Part shown: piece by piece, positions 47,247 through 56,553 of the stretch
Layout: each line of letters begins with the position of its first letter
How positions within the stretch are numbered: position 1 is the first letter of the stretch
NCBI RefSeq assembly: GCF_018860825.1
Contig: NZ_JAHKPZ010000015.1
Span: forward strand, 434,001 to 498,000
Length of the DNA stretch: 64,000 nucleotides
Source: Lacinutrix sp. C3R15
GTDB taxonomy: Bacteria > Bacteroidota > Bacteroidia > Flavobacteriales > Flavobacteriaceae
Direction: 5' to 3'
The notes under the pieces: generated by a model
The model's database searches: none
What the model saw: only the letters and a program-made list of their open reading frames with translations
What the model was told of the DNA's origin: nothing
Position numbers and translations under genes: made by a program

Positions 47247-47279
47247 AAAAAAGGTAAGCTATTTAGCTTGCCTTTTTTT
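47247..47279 (+). terminator. Terminator after paralogue 1
   Basis: 10-bp stem AAGGTAAGCT / AGCTTGCCTT with one G-U pair, extended by flanking A/T pairs, 4-base loop, followed by a T-run to 47279. Confidence 0.85.
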
Positions 47280-47339
47280 ATAAACACATATTAAATATAT
47301 GGTATAATATTTGCTCTATAAACATTAAAACAAATACTT

Positions 47340-48047
47340 ATGAAATATCTATTTTTATTGCCTGTGTTATTATTAATAACAAATTCTTTTAGTCAAGATG
47401 CAGAAATAGTAACTAATGGTTCTTCAAGTTATGGAAACTCAGAAATTAATGGTGCTTCTACTAATGGACTTTGGATTAAAAACGCATCTGTTGTAAATGA
47501 TATGGAAGGAAGTTCTTATTTGTTTGAAAATTGGAACAATAATGCTATTATTTATGATTTGTCAGGTAAAAGTTACAATTTACCAAACTGTAATTTTAAT
47601 ATAGAATCTAATCGTATAGAAGCACAATTAGATGATGTAAAAGATAAAATTTTTGCATTTAACACTAGAGATATTACTAAAGTTGAAATTAATAATAAAG
47701 TATTCTTAAAGAAGAATACAACTAAAGGCAATAATAGGTTAGTAGAAGTATTACAAGAAGGTGATAAAACAACTTTATTTAAAGCCTATGATATTTCTAT
47801 AACTAAAGCTACTGTTAACCCTATGACCCAACAAAAAATGGGAAAAGATAAAATAGTAATACAAACGAAGTATTATGTAGAGAAAGCTAACAAAACACAA
47901 CCAATAAAATTAAAAAAAGCGGTGTTAATGGAGGTAATGGTAGACAAAAAAAATGAGGTTAAAACCTATATTAAAGAGAATAAACTGTCTATTACAAAAG
48001 AGCAAGATCTTATTGAAATATTAAATTATTATAATACTTTGAGCTAA
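47340..48047 (+). CDS. Secreted protein of unknown function (tandem paralogue 2)
   Basis: 235 residues with signal peptide MKYLFLLPVLLLITNSFSQ. Its core matches the preceding gene over the whole length (for example NLPNCNFNIESNRIEAQLDD beside LPNCNFNIQYNRFESNLSDA), with an N-terminal Ser/Asn/Gly-rich difference. It arose by an old duplication, as the copies are well diverged. It has a separate terminator and a weak promoter upstream (TATAATATTTG near 47310). Confidence 0.75.
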   Translation: MKYLFLLPVLLLITNSFSQDAEIVTNGSSSYGNSEINGASTNGLWIKNASVVNDMEGSSYLFENWNNNAIIYDLSGKSYNLPNCNFNIESNRIEAQLDDVKDKIFAFNTRDITKVEINNKVFLKKNTTKGNNRLVEVLQEGDKTTLFKAYDISITKATVNPMTQQKMGKDKIVIQTKYYVEKANKTQPIKLKKAVLMEVMVDKKNEVKTYIKENKLSITKEQDLIEILNYYNTLS

Positions 48048-48070
48048 TAAATTTTAAACCTAAAAAATAT

Positions 48071-48104
48071 AAAGGATAAACTATTTTAGTTTATCCTTTT
48101 TTTT
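48071..48104 (+). terminator. Terminator after paralogue 2
   Basis: 13-bp perfect stem AAAGGATAAACTA / TAGTTTATCCTTT, 3-base loop, then a T-run. It ends about 40 bases before the carA ATG. Confidence 0.88.
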
Positions 48105-48145
48105 ATGCAATTTTGCAAAACAAACAACACTACATAAAATATATA

Positions 48146-49252
48146 ATGAAATACCAATCTCTTAGAAAAGCGCTTATTCTATTAGCAGATGGAACTGTTT
48201 TTCATGGTAAAGCAGTAGCTAATAAAGAAGGAACAGCCTTTGGCGAAGTTTGCTTTAATACTGGAATGACAGGTTATCAAGAAATTTTTACAGACCCTTC
48301 TTATTTTGGGCAACTCATGGTAACTACCAATGCACATATAGGTAATTATGGTACAAAAGCAGATGAAGTAGAATCTGATGACATTAAAATAGCAGGACTT
48401 ATTTGTAAAAATTTCAGTTATGAATATTCTCGCGATGCTGCTGACGCTTCCTTAGAAGAATTTTTAGATAAAAATAACCTTTTAGCAATTTCAGATGTAG
48501 ACACAAGAGCTCTTGTAAGCTATATAAGAGATCATGGAGCAATGAATGCTGTAATATCTACAGATGTAGAAAATGTAGAAGCACTAAAAAAGCAACTAGC
48601 CGAAATACCAAATATGCAAGGTCTAGAACTTGCTTCACAAGTATCTACTAAAGAGCCATATTTTTATGGAGATGAAAATGCTTCATTAAAAATAGCCGCT
48701 TTAGATATAGGTATTAAGAAAAACATACTTCGTAATTTTGCTAAAAGAAATGTCTATATAAAAGTATTTCCATATAATTCAAAATTTGAAGATTTAGAAG
48801 CATGGCAACCAGATGGCTACTTTTTATCTAATGGTCCAGGAGACCCAGAACCTTTAGTAGAAGCTCAACAGGTAGCAAAAGAAATTATTAAAAGAAATTT
48901 ACCTTTATTTGGTATCTGCTTAGGGCACCAGGTAATTGCACTAGCAAATGGTATTTCTACTTATAAAATGCACAATGGACATAGAGGTATTAATCATCCT
49001 GTTAAAAATTTAATTACAGGAAAAGGTGAAATTACTTCGCAAAACCATGGATTTGCAATAAATAGAGAAGAAACAGAAGCACATGCAGATATAGAAATTA
49101 CACATGTACACTTAAATGATGATACCGTTGCAGGTATTAAAATGAAAAGTAAAAACTGTTTTTCTGTACAATACCATCCAGAAGCTAGTCCTGGGCCACA
49201 TGATTCGTCATACTTATTTGATGCGTTTATTAAAAACATGGCATCTAATTAA
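48146..49252 (+). CDS. carA: Carbamoyl-phosphate synthase small (glutaminase) subunit
   Basis: 368 residues from ATG 48146 (MKYQSLRKALILLADGTVFHG). The TTG at 48113 would add 11 atypical residues and lies in a promoter-like TTTTG. The class I glutamine amidotransferase triad is visible: Cys in LFGICLGHQ, and His and Glu in QYHPEASPGPHDS. It hydrolyses glutamine to feed ammonia to CarB for arginine and pyrimidine synthesis. carB is not adjacent. The place between the ribosomal block and eno is common in Flavobacteriaceae. Confidence 0.95.
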   Translation: MKYQSLRKALILLADGTVFHGKAVANKEGTAFGEVCFNTGMTGYQEIFTDPSYFGQLMVTTNAHIGNYGTKADEVESDDIKIAGLICKNFSYEYSRDAADASLEEFLDKNNLLAISDVDTRALVSYIRDHGAMNAVISTDVENVEALKKQLAEIPNMQGLELASQVSTKEPYFYGDENASLKIAALDIGIKKNILRNFAKRNVYIKVFPYNSKFEDLEAWQPDGYFLSNGPGDPEPLVEAQQVAKEIIKRNLPLFGICLGHQVIALANGISTYKMHNGHRGINHPVKNLITGKGEITSQNHGFAINREETEAHADIEITHVHLNDDTVAGIKMKSKNCFSVQYHPEASPGPHDSSYLFDAFIKNMASN

Positions 49253-49255
49253 TAT

Positions 49256-49293
49256 AGAAAAGACAACAAATACAGAAATTTGTTGTCTTTTCT
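49256..49293 (+). terminator. carA terminator
   Basis: 16-bp perfect stem (49256-49271 with 49278-49293), 6-base loop, starting 4 bases after the carA stop. The 3' arm is T-rich (GTCTTTTCT) and followed by TGTTTT. Confidence 0.85.
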
Positions 49294-49368
49294 GTTTTAC
49301 TAAAACGTTTTAGCAATTATTTTATATAATAATTTAATTAACGTACTTAAAAAAAGAGAATTAAAAAG

Positions 49369-49376
49369 TAAATTTG
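49369..49376 (+). promoter_or_regulatory. Putative -7 box of eno
   Basis: TAAATTTG matches TAnnTTTG, 19 bases before the eno ATG. No TTG is seen at the -33 position. Confidence 0.45.
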
Positions 49377-49377
49377 A

Positions 49378-50688
<1,311 letters not shown>

Positions 50689-50708
50689 TACTATTTATAG
50701 TAACCCCA

Positions 50709-50745
50709 AAAAAGTGCTTATTTGTTTAAAATAAGCACTTTTTTT
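50709..50745 (+). terminator. eno terminator
   Basis: 15-bp perfect stem (50709-50723 with 50729-50743), GTTTA loop, T-run to 50745. Confidence 0.9.
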
Positions 50746-50862
50746 ATACTATAAATTTTAAATATATTAATATTGAAAAAACCTTTGTCACTTCGCTTTA
50801 AAAATCGTGTGATTTTTCGTAATTTAGCATTCCGCAAAAACAAATAATATTCAAAAATAAAT

Positions 50863-52149
50863 ATGTCAAAAACAGCTACATTAGAAATTGATGGAAAAAA
50901 GTATGAGTTTCCTTTAATTGTAGGAACAGAAAACGAAGTTGCTATAGATATTAAAACGTTAAGAACAGCAACAGGTGGTGTTACAACCATAGATCCTGGT
51001 TATAAAAATACAGGTTCTTGTGAAAGTGCAATAACTTTTTTAAATGGTGAAGAAGGTATCTTAAGATACAGAGGTTACTCTATTGAAGAATTAGCCGAAA
51101 AAGCAGATTTTTTAGAAGTAGCATTCTTACTTATTTTTGGTGAATTACCAACAAAAGAAGAATTAGAGAAATTTCATGCAGATATAAAAGCACAATCTGT
51201 AGTAGATGACGATATAAAAAAGATATTAGACGCTTTTCCTAAGACAGCACACCCGATGGGAGTGTTATCTTCTTTAACAAGCGCGTTAACAGCATTTAAT
51301 CCTTCTTCTGTAAATGTAGATTCTGAAGAAGATATGTATAAAAGCGTAGTTAAAATACTAGGTAAATTTCCTGTGTTAGTAGCTTGGACAATGCGTAAAA
51401 AACAAGGGTTACCATTAGACTATGGTGATAACTCTTTAGGTTATGTAGAAAACATCTTAAAAATGATGTTTAAAAAACCAAATGAAGAATATACACAAAA
51501 CCCAATTTTAGTTAATGCTTTAGATAAGTTATTAATCTTACATGCAGATCATGAACAAAACTGTTCTACTTCTACAGTACGTATAGTTGGTTCTGCACAT
51601 ACAGGTTTATTTGCTTCTATTTCTTCTGGTATTTCTGCACTTTGGGGACCTTTACATGGTGGAGCAAATCAAGCGGTTTTAGAAATGTTAAGTGGTATTG
51701 AAGCAGATGGTGGAGATACTAAAAAATATATGGCAAAAGCTAAAGATAAGAGTGATGCTTTCCGTTTAATGGGCTTTGGACATAGAGTATACAAAAACTT
51801 TGACCCTAGAGCAAAAATCATTAAAGTTGCTGCAGATGAAGTTTTAGGTGATTTAGGTGTAGAAGATCCTATTTTAGATATAGCTAAAGGATTAGAAAAA
51901 GAAGCCTTAGAAGATAAATACTTTGTAGATAGAAAACTATATCCTAATGTAGATTTTTACTCCGGAATTATTTACAGAGCTATGGGTATTCCTACAGATA
52001 TGTTTACTGTAATGTTTGCACTTGGAAGATTACCAGGTTGGATTGCACAATGGCGTGAAATGCGTTTACGTAAAGAACCAATAGGAAGACCAAGACAAGT
52101 GTATATTGGAGAAAACAGTAGAACTTTTAAAGACATAAAAAACAGATAA
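50863..52149 (+). CDS. gltA: Citrate synthase
   Basis: 428 residues, a type II (hexameric, Gram-negative) citrate synthase by length and N-terminal domain (LEIDGKKYEFPLIVGTENEVAIDI). Active-site residues: His in LHADHEQNCSTST, His in GPLHGGANQAVLEML, GFGHRVYKNFDPRAKI, and Asp in NVDFYSGIIYRAMG. It condenses acetyl-CoA and oxaloacetate at the entry to the TCA cycle. It is a monocistronic unit between eno and the dimethylargininase-like gene. Confidence 0.97.
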   Translation: MSKTATLEIDGKKYEFPLIVGTENEVAIDIKTLRTATGGVTTIDPGYKNTGSCESAITFLNGEEGILRYRGYSIEELAEKADFLEVAFLLIFGELPTKEELEKFHADIKAQSVVDDDIKKILDAFPKTAHPMGVLSSLTSALTAFNPSSVNVDSEEDMYKSVVKILGKFPVLVAWTMRKKQGLPLDYGDNSLGYVENILKMMFKKPNEEYTQNPILVNALDKLLILHADHEQNCSTSTVRIVGSAHTGLFASISSGISALWGPLHGGANQAVLEMLSGIEADGGDTKKYMAKAKDKSDAFRLMGFGHRVYKNFDPRAKIIKVAADEVLGDLGVEDPILDIAKGLEKEALEDKYFVDRKLYPNVDFYSGIIYRAMGIPTDMFTVMFALGRLPGWIAQWREMRLRKEPIGRPRQVYIGENSRTFKDIKNR

Positions 52150-52169
52150 TATAATTTATTTTATCCATT

Positions 52170-52200
52170 AAAGCTTCATAAGTAATTATGAAGCTTTTTT
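52170..52200 (+). terminator. gltA terminator
   Basis: 12-bp perfect stem AAAGCTTCATAA / TTATGAAGCTTT, GTAA loop, T-run. It ends 14 bases before the next ATG. Confidence 0.85.
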
Positions 52201-52213
52201 ATATATTTACATT

Positions 52214-53128
52214 ATGCTAAAACTAAATGTTAAAAATGAAACTTCTAGGTTAAGAGCAGTTATTTTGGGTACTGCAGTTAGTAATGGACCAACACCAAAC
52301 TTAGAAGAAGCTTATGATCCAAAATCTTTAGAACATATAAAAGCAGGAACCTATCCTGTTGAAGAAGATATGGTAAAAGAAATGGAAGCTGTAGCAGCTG
52401 TTTTTAAAAAGTATGATGTTGCGGTTTACAGACCAGAATTAATAAAAGATTGTAATCAAATATTTGCTAGAGATATTGCTTTTGTAATAGACGATGTTTT
52501 TGTAAAAGCAAATATCTTACCAGATAGAGAAGAAGAATTAGATGCTATACAATATGTTATAGATCAAATTAATCCTGAAAAAGTTATTCGTCCGCCAGAA
52601 GAAGTACATATAGAAGGAGGAGACGTTATGCTGTGGAACGATTATATTTTTGTAGGTACCTATAGAGAAGAAGACTATGCAGATTATATTGTTGCTAGAA
52701 CCAATATACAAGGCGTAGCATTTCTTGAAAAAACCTTTCCGCATAAAAAGGTAAAATCTTTTAACCTAAGAAAATCACAAACCAATCCTAGAGATAATGC
52801 ATTGCATTTAGATTGCTGTTTTCAGCCAGTAGGAACAAATAAAGCCATTTTACATAAAGAAGGGTTTTTAGAAGAAGAAGAATATGAATGGTTGTTGCAT
52901 TATTTTGGAAAAGAAAACTGCTTTATTATTACCAAAGACGAAATGTATAGTATGAATAGTAATGTGTTTTCTATTGCTGAAGATGTAGTAATTTCTGAAA
53001 AAAACTTTACTAGATTAAACACATGGTTACGCAAAAATGGTATTACTGTAGAAGAAGTACCTTATGCAGAAATAGCTAAACAAGAAGGATTGCTACGTTG
53101 TAGTACCATGCCTTTAATAAGAGATTAG
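52214..53128 (+). CDS. Dimethylarginine dimethylaminohydrolase-family protein
   Basis: 304 residues with the guanidine-modifying (arginine deiminase superfamily) fold. The expected active-site segments are present: the substrate-binding Asp in FARDIAF, IEGGDV, the catalytic His in ALHLDCCF, and the nucleophile Cys296 in LLRCSTMPL near the C-terminus. The family hydrolyses methylarginines, arginine or related guanidines to citrulline-type products; which one is used here cannot be read from sequence. It is a cytoplasmic, single-gene unit after gltA, a neighbourhood common in Flavobacteriaceae. Confidence 0.85.
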   Translation: MLKLNVKNETSRLRAVILGTAVSNGPTPNLEEAYDPKSLEHIKAGTYPVEEDMVKEMEAVAAVFKKYDVAVYRPELIKDCNQIFARDIAFVIDDVFVKANILPDREEELDAIQYVIDQINPEKVIRPPEEVHIEGGDVMLWNDYIFVGTYREEDYADYIVARTNIQGVAFLEKTFPHKKVKSFNLRKSQTNPRDNALHLDCCFQPVGTNKAILHKEGFLEEEEYEWLLHYFGKENCFIITKDEMYSMNSNVFSIAEDVVISEKNFTRLNTWLRKNGITVEEVPYAEIAKQEGLLRCSTMPLIRD

Positions 53129-53137
53129 TGTTAAATA

Positions 53138-53167
53138 GAAAATGCGCCACATTTGCGACGCATTTTC
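53138..53167. terminator. Bidirectional terminator between convergent genes
   Basis: 9-bp perfect stem GAAAATGCG / CGCATTTTC with a 12-base loop. It lies between the dimethylargininase-like gene (+) and the M12B protease (-). Confidence 0.65.
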
Positions 53168-53190
53168 TTCACTATTAACCATAGAGTCTC

Positions 53191-56100
53191 TCAATCTATA
53201 ATTAACTTTTTTATTATTCTAACGTTGTTACTTGTTTGTATGTTAACAATATAAGTTCCGGAAGATAGGTTGTAGGTGTTTATGCTTTTATTGGTATTAT
53301 CTAACTCTTTGTAAAGTACTTTTCTTCCTAATAAATCATACAAAGTAACAGCAAGTTCTTCGCCATCATTAGAAGTTATAGTAACATAATTAGTTGCAGG
53401 GTTAGGATACATTTTTATACTACTTTCAGAAAAAGTATCTATACCTAAGGTGCCATTTTGAACACCACAGTAAGTAATACTCCAAGAATTAAGGTAACCA
53501 TCGTCACCAATACCAGTATCAGTAATATTTAATGTCCAGTCACCAAGACTACTTTCTCCATTAAGAGCAGAAAGCGCTTGTATAGGTTGTAGGGTTCCTG
53601 ATATAGCTGGACTTGTAGAAGAACAATTAATAGCACTAGATCCAGCATCATCAAAAGTTACCAGCATATCTGGATTAGAATCACACTGTGTAGCTATTAA
53701 TGATATGGTGGTTCCTTGAGGGCTAATGAGCTCTAATACTACATCACCAATATAAGGATGCGTTATATCTACACTAATATTAATATCTGATAAAGGAATA
53801 TCATTTTCAATAGTAATAGTACTACTTGTTGTTAATGTAGATAGAATTAAAGAAGGAGTAGTACTATTTGCTGTTAAACATTCTGTTTCTCCAGTTGTAA
53901 AACTATAGGCAGTAGAAAAAACACTTTCTCCACATTCATTTTTTTGTTTAACACGCCAATAATATGTTGTGTTTTCATTTAAACTAGTTGTTTGTGTATA
54001 TGTATTACTAGCTACTGTACTTGTTTCTATAATGGTATTAAAATTAGAATCGCTTGCTATTTCAATATCATAAACTACTGTTGCTTCAGTATTATCTGTA
54101 CTCCAAGTATAGTTAGGGTACGTTGCTTGGTTAGTGCTATAATTTACAGGAGTTACCAATGATGGAACAGAAAAAGTGCTAGCTTGTAATGTTAAATTAA
54201 CATCAGCAGTTCTGTTAGTACTTATAGAAGTACCTTCTGCAGTTATGGTGTAATCTTGTGCTGTTGCTCCATTAAAACCATCAATAGTCATAACAATTGT
54301 TTCTTCTGCAGTGCTAGCAGAAACAGGTGTAAAGGTAGTTGTCGCTCCAGCAGGTAAACCAGTAGCAGAAAATGTTACCGTTTCTAAAAAACCAGAAGAA
54401 GGTATATAGTCAAAGCTAAAAGAAGTACTATTAGTATTGTTGCATTCTGATTTTGTAACATCTATTGCTGTTAAGAAAAATGTAGGAGTACTAACTTCTT
54501 CAATAGTTATTATAGCATCATTAACATCTAAAAAAATGTTGTCTGCAGCACTTACCATTAAGCGTCCTGTTGTTGTAAGCGTAGCAGGAACAGTTATATT
54601 TGCTGTACCATTATTTGGTACGTTATTGGCTAATATTACTGTGTCTGTAAAATCACCTGTAGCAGAAAATGAAATGTTTATTAATTGACAATTAACAGTA
54701 AGTATGTTTGTTGTATTTGCCACATCCCAAGTAATGGTTTCTGTAGCACCTTGAGTCCAAGTAGTATTTTCATTTTGACTAGATACTTCAAAAGGACCTG
54801 CAGACATATCGGTATTAATAGTCATTAAATCATCAGCTGTTTGTCCTCCATAAATAACATTATCTCTAACGGTTAAGGCAAACTCAAAAGCACGTTGTGC
54901 GTAAGGAATTACTTCCCAGGTAGGCGTAAGGTCATTATTTAAAATATCACTCATTTGTGGTAAGTATCTTTTAGGTGAAGTGCTACCTCTTCTAGATCTA
55001 AACATTGGTCCTGCAGTTGCAGTAGGTATAGGTAAAAGCGGAGACTGCATATCTTCATTATCATTTTGTTCCCAAGTATAAGTAATAACATCTCCATTAG
55101 TAGCAGTATCAGGATCTGAACCCGAAGCTGTAAGTACAAATGCGGTACCAATAGGAATAATATAATCATCACCAGCATCTGCCGTAGGAGGTAGGTTTGT
55201 TACAACAATTTCATCAAAACAAGTAGAACTTACACCACTTTGAATGTTTGCACTAATATCTCTAATGTTTACATAATTAAAATAATCATCAGAGTTGTCT
55301 TGTACATTTTGTCCTGTGCATATTCCTGCATAGCCCATAATAGAAGAACCACTTCCTGGCTCTACTTCTGTATTGTTACCACTTTTTAAACAAGTGGTTG
55401 TTCCGTTATGTGTATGGTAACCTCCCATTTGGTGACCAATTTCATGTGCTACATAATCTACATCAAATGAATCTCCAGTAGGATTAGAACGACCTGTCAT
55501 TCCACTTCCTTTAGTACCAGAGGTGCATACGCAACCAATGCAACCTGCATTTCCGCCACCATCGGTATTAAAATTGTGACCTATATCATAATTAGCATCA
55601 CCAATATTATTATCTATAACTTCTTGTGTTTTGTCGTTATACTCTCCATCAAAAGGATCTGTGGCTGCATCATAGTACATGATATCAAAATTGTTTGGTA
55701 CAAACTGAAATGTTACACCCATTTCTTTTTCATAAATACCATTTACACGAGTCATGGTTATTACCATTTGTGCCATGATATTCGATTTTTTTTCAAAATC
55801 TGTAGTAGCACTTCCAATAAACAAAGCACCATATTCTCCAGTACATGACATTGCTAATTCATAACGTCTTATTTTACTGTCGTCTGTAGCACGAAGTATT
55901 TCACTAGAAGGTGTATTGCTTGCTTTTTCATACATTGTATTATCTGTTTCGCAAGAAAAAATATCATCAGAGCTATTGACTAAATCACTACGTTTATAGG
56001 CGATATAAACCGATTTGTCTTTAGTATAAGGATCAATAAAGAATGTTGATTTTCCAGGCTCAAAAACTTGTCCGTGAAATCCAGCCTGTGAAACACTAAA

Positions 56101-56487
56101 ACGAATAAAAGTGCCAGGGTTTTCTATAGAACGCCCAACAAAACTTTTTATGTTTGGCAGTTGAGCAGCTAATGTTGGGTGTAAAATTTCGGTATCTAAA
56201 ACACGGTAACTTTCTAATCCTCCTGCTGCATTAGGCACTTGAATGATGTTTGGAGAGGCACCAAAGAATTCTCCAAGAATGGGAGTGTTTTGCAATTTAT
56301 TTTTAATAGATTCAAGGTTCACAGAATATAAACTATACGCTGTAGGCATTTTATCTTTATTGAAGCTAATATTTTTTAAATCTTTTTTGGGTGTTATTTT
56401 AGACCAGTCATTCGTCTTATTTTGTGCCCACGAAATACTCATAAAAGCGCAAAGTATTACTGTAAAAATTATAGGGATTTTTTTCAT
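53191..56487 (-). CDS. Secreted M12B (reprolysin-like) zinc metalloprotease with P domain and T9SS sorting domain
   Basis: 1098 residues. In order: signal peptide (…MSISWAQ), propeptide, catalytic domain with the metzincin motif HEIGHQMGGYH (His348, Glu349, His352, His358) and a following Met-turn-like SSIMGYAGIC, a PKD-like segment (NLPPTADAGDDYIIPIG), a fibronectin-like segment (NYTWSTDNTEA … TTYYWRVKQ), a proprotein-convertase P domain (ISVDITHPYIGDVVLELISPQG … SWSITYCG), and a type A sorting domain (MYPNPATNYVTI … LSSGTYIVNI). It is exported by T9SS, likely to degrade external protein. It lies 3' of the M4 protease, which has a terminator between. Confidence 0.93.
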   Translation of the reverse strand: MKKIPIIFTVILCAFMSISWAQNKTNDWSKITPKKDLKNISFNKDKMPTAYSLYSVNLESIKNKLQNTPILGEFFGASPNIIQVPNAAGGLESYRVLDTEILHPTLAAQLPNIKSFVGRSIENPGTFIRFSVSQAGFHGQVFEPGKSTFFIDPYTKDKSVYIAYKRSDLVNSSDDIFSCETDNTMYEKASNTPSSEILRATDDSKIRRYELAMSCTGEYGALFIGSATTDFEKKSNIMAQMVITMTRVNGIYEKEMGVTFQFVPNNFDIMYYDAATDPFDGEYNDKTQEVIDNNIGDANYDIGHNFNTDGGGNAGCIGCVCTSGTKGSGMTGRSNPTGDSFDVDYVAHEIGHQMGGYHTHNGTTTCLKSGNNTEVEPGSGSSIMGYAGICTGQNVQDNSDDYFNYVNIRDISANIQSGVSSTCFDEIVVTNLPPTADAGDDYIIPIGTAFVLTASGSDPDTATNGDVITYTWEQNDNEDMQSPLLPIPTATAGPMFRSRRGSTSPKRYLPQMSDILNNDLTPTWEVIPYAQRAFEFALTVRDNVIYGGQTADDLMTINTDMSAGPFEVSSQNENTTWTQGATETITWDVANTTNILTVNCQLINISFSATGDFTDTVILANNVPNNGTANITVPATLTTTGRLMVSAADNIFLDVNDAIITIEEVSTPTFFLTAIDVTKSECNNTNSTSFSFDYIPSSGFLETVTFSATGLPAGATTTFTPVSASTAEETIVMTIDGFNGATAQDYTITAEGTSISTNRTADVNLTLQASTFSVPSLVTPVNYSTNQATYPNYTWSTDNTEATVVYDIEIASDSNFNTIIETSTVASNTYTQTTSLNENTTYYWRVKQKNECGESVFSTAYSFTTGETECLTANSTTPSLILSTLTTSSTITIENDIPLSDINISVDITHPYIGDVVLELISPQGTTISLIATQCDSNPDMLVTFDDAGSSAINCSSTSPAISGTLQPIQALSALNGESSLGDWTLNITDTGIGDDGYLNSWSITYCGVQNGTLGIDTFSESSIKMYPNPATNYVTITSNDGEELAVTLYDLLGRKVLYKELDNTNKSINTYNLSSGTYIVNIQTSNNVRIIKKLIID

Positions 56488-56513
56488 AATAATTTATTTA
56501 AATTAATAGGTTT

Positions 56514-56542
56514 AAAAGCCTGATGGTAACCATCAGGCTTTT
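56514..56542 (-). terminator. Terminator after the M4 protease gene
   Basis: 13-bp perfect stem AAAAGCCTGATGG / CCATCAGGCTTTT with a 3-base loop, 12 bases after the M4 protease stop on the minus strand. It separates the two protease genes. Confidence 0.85.
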
Positions 56543-56553
56543 TATTATTTATG

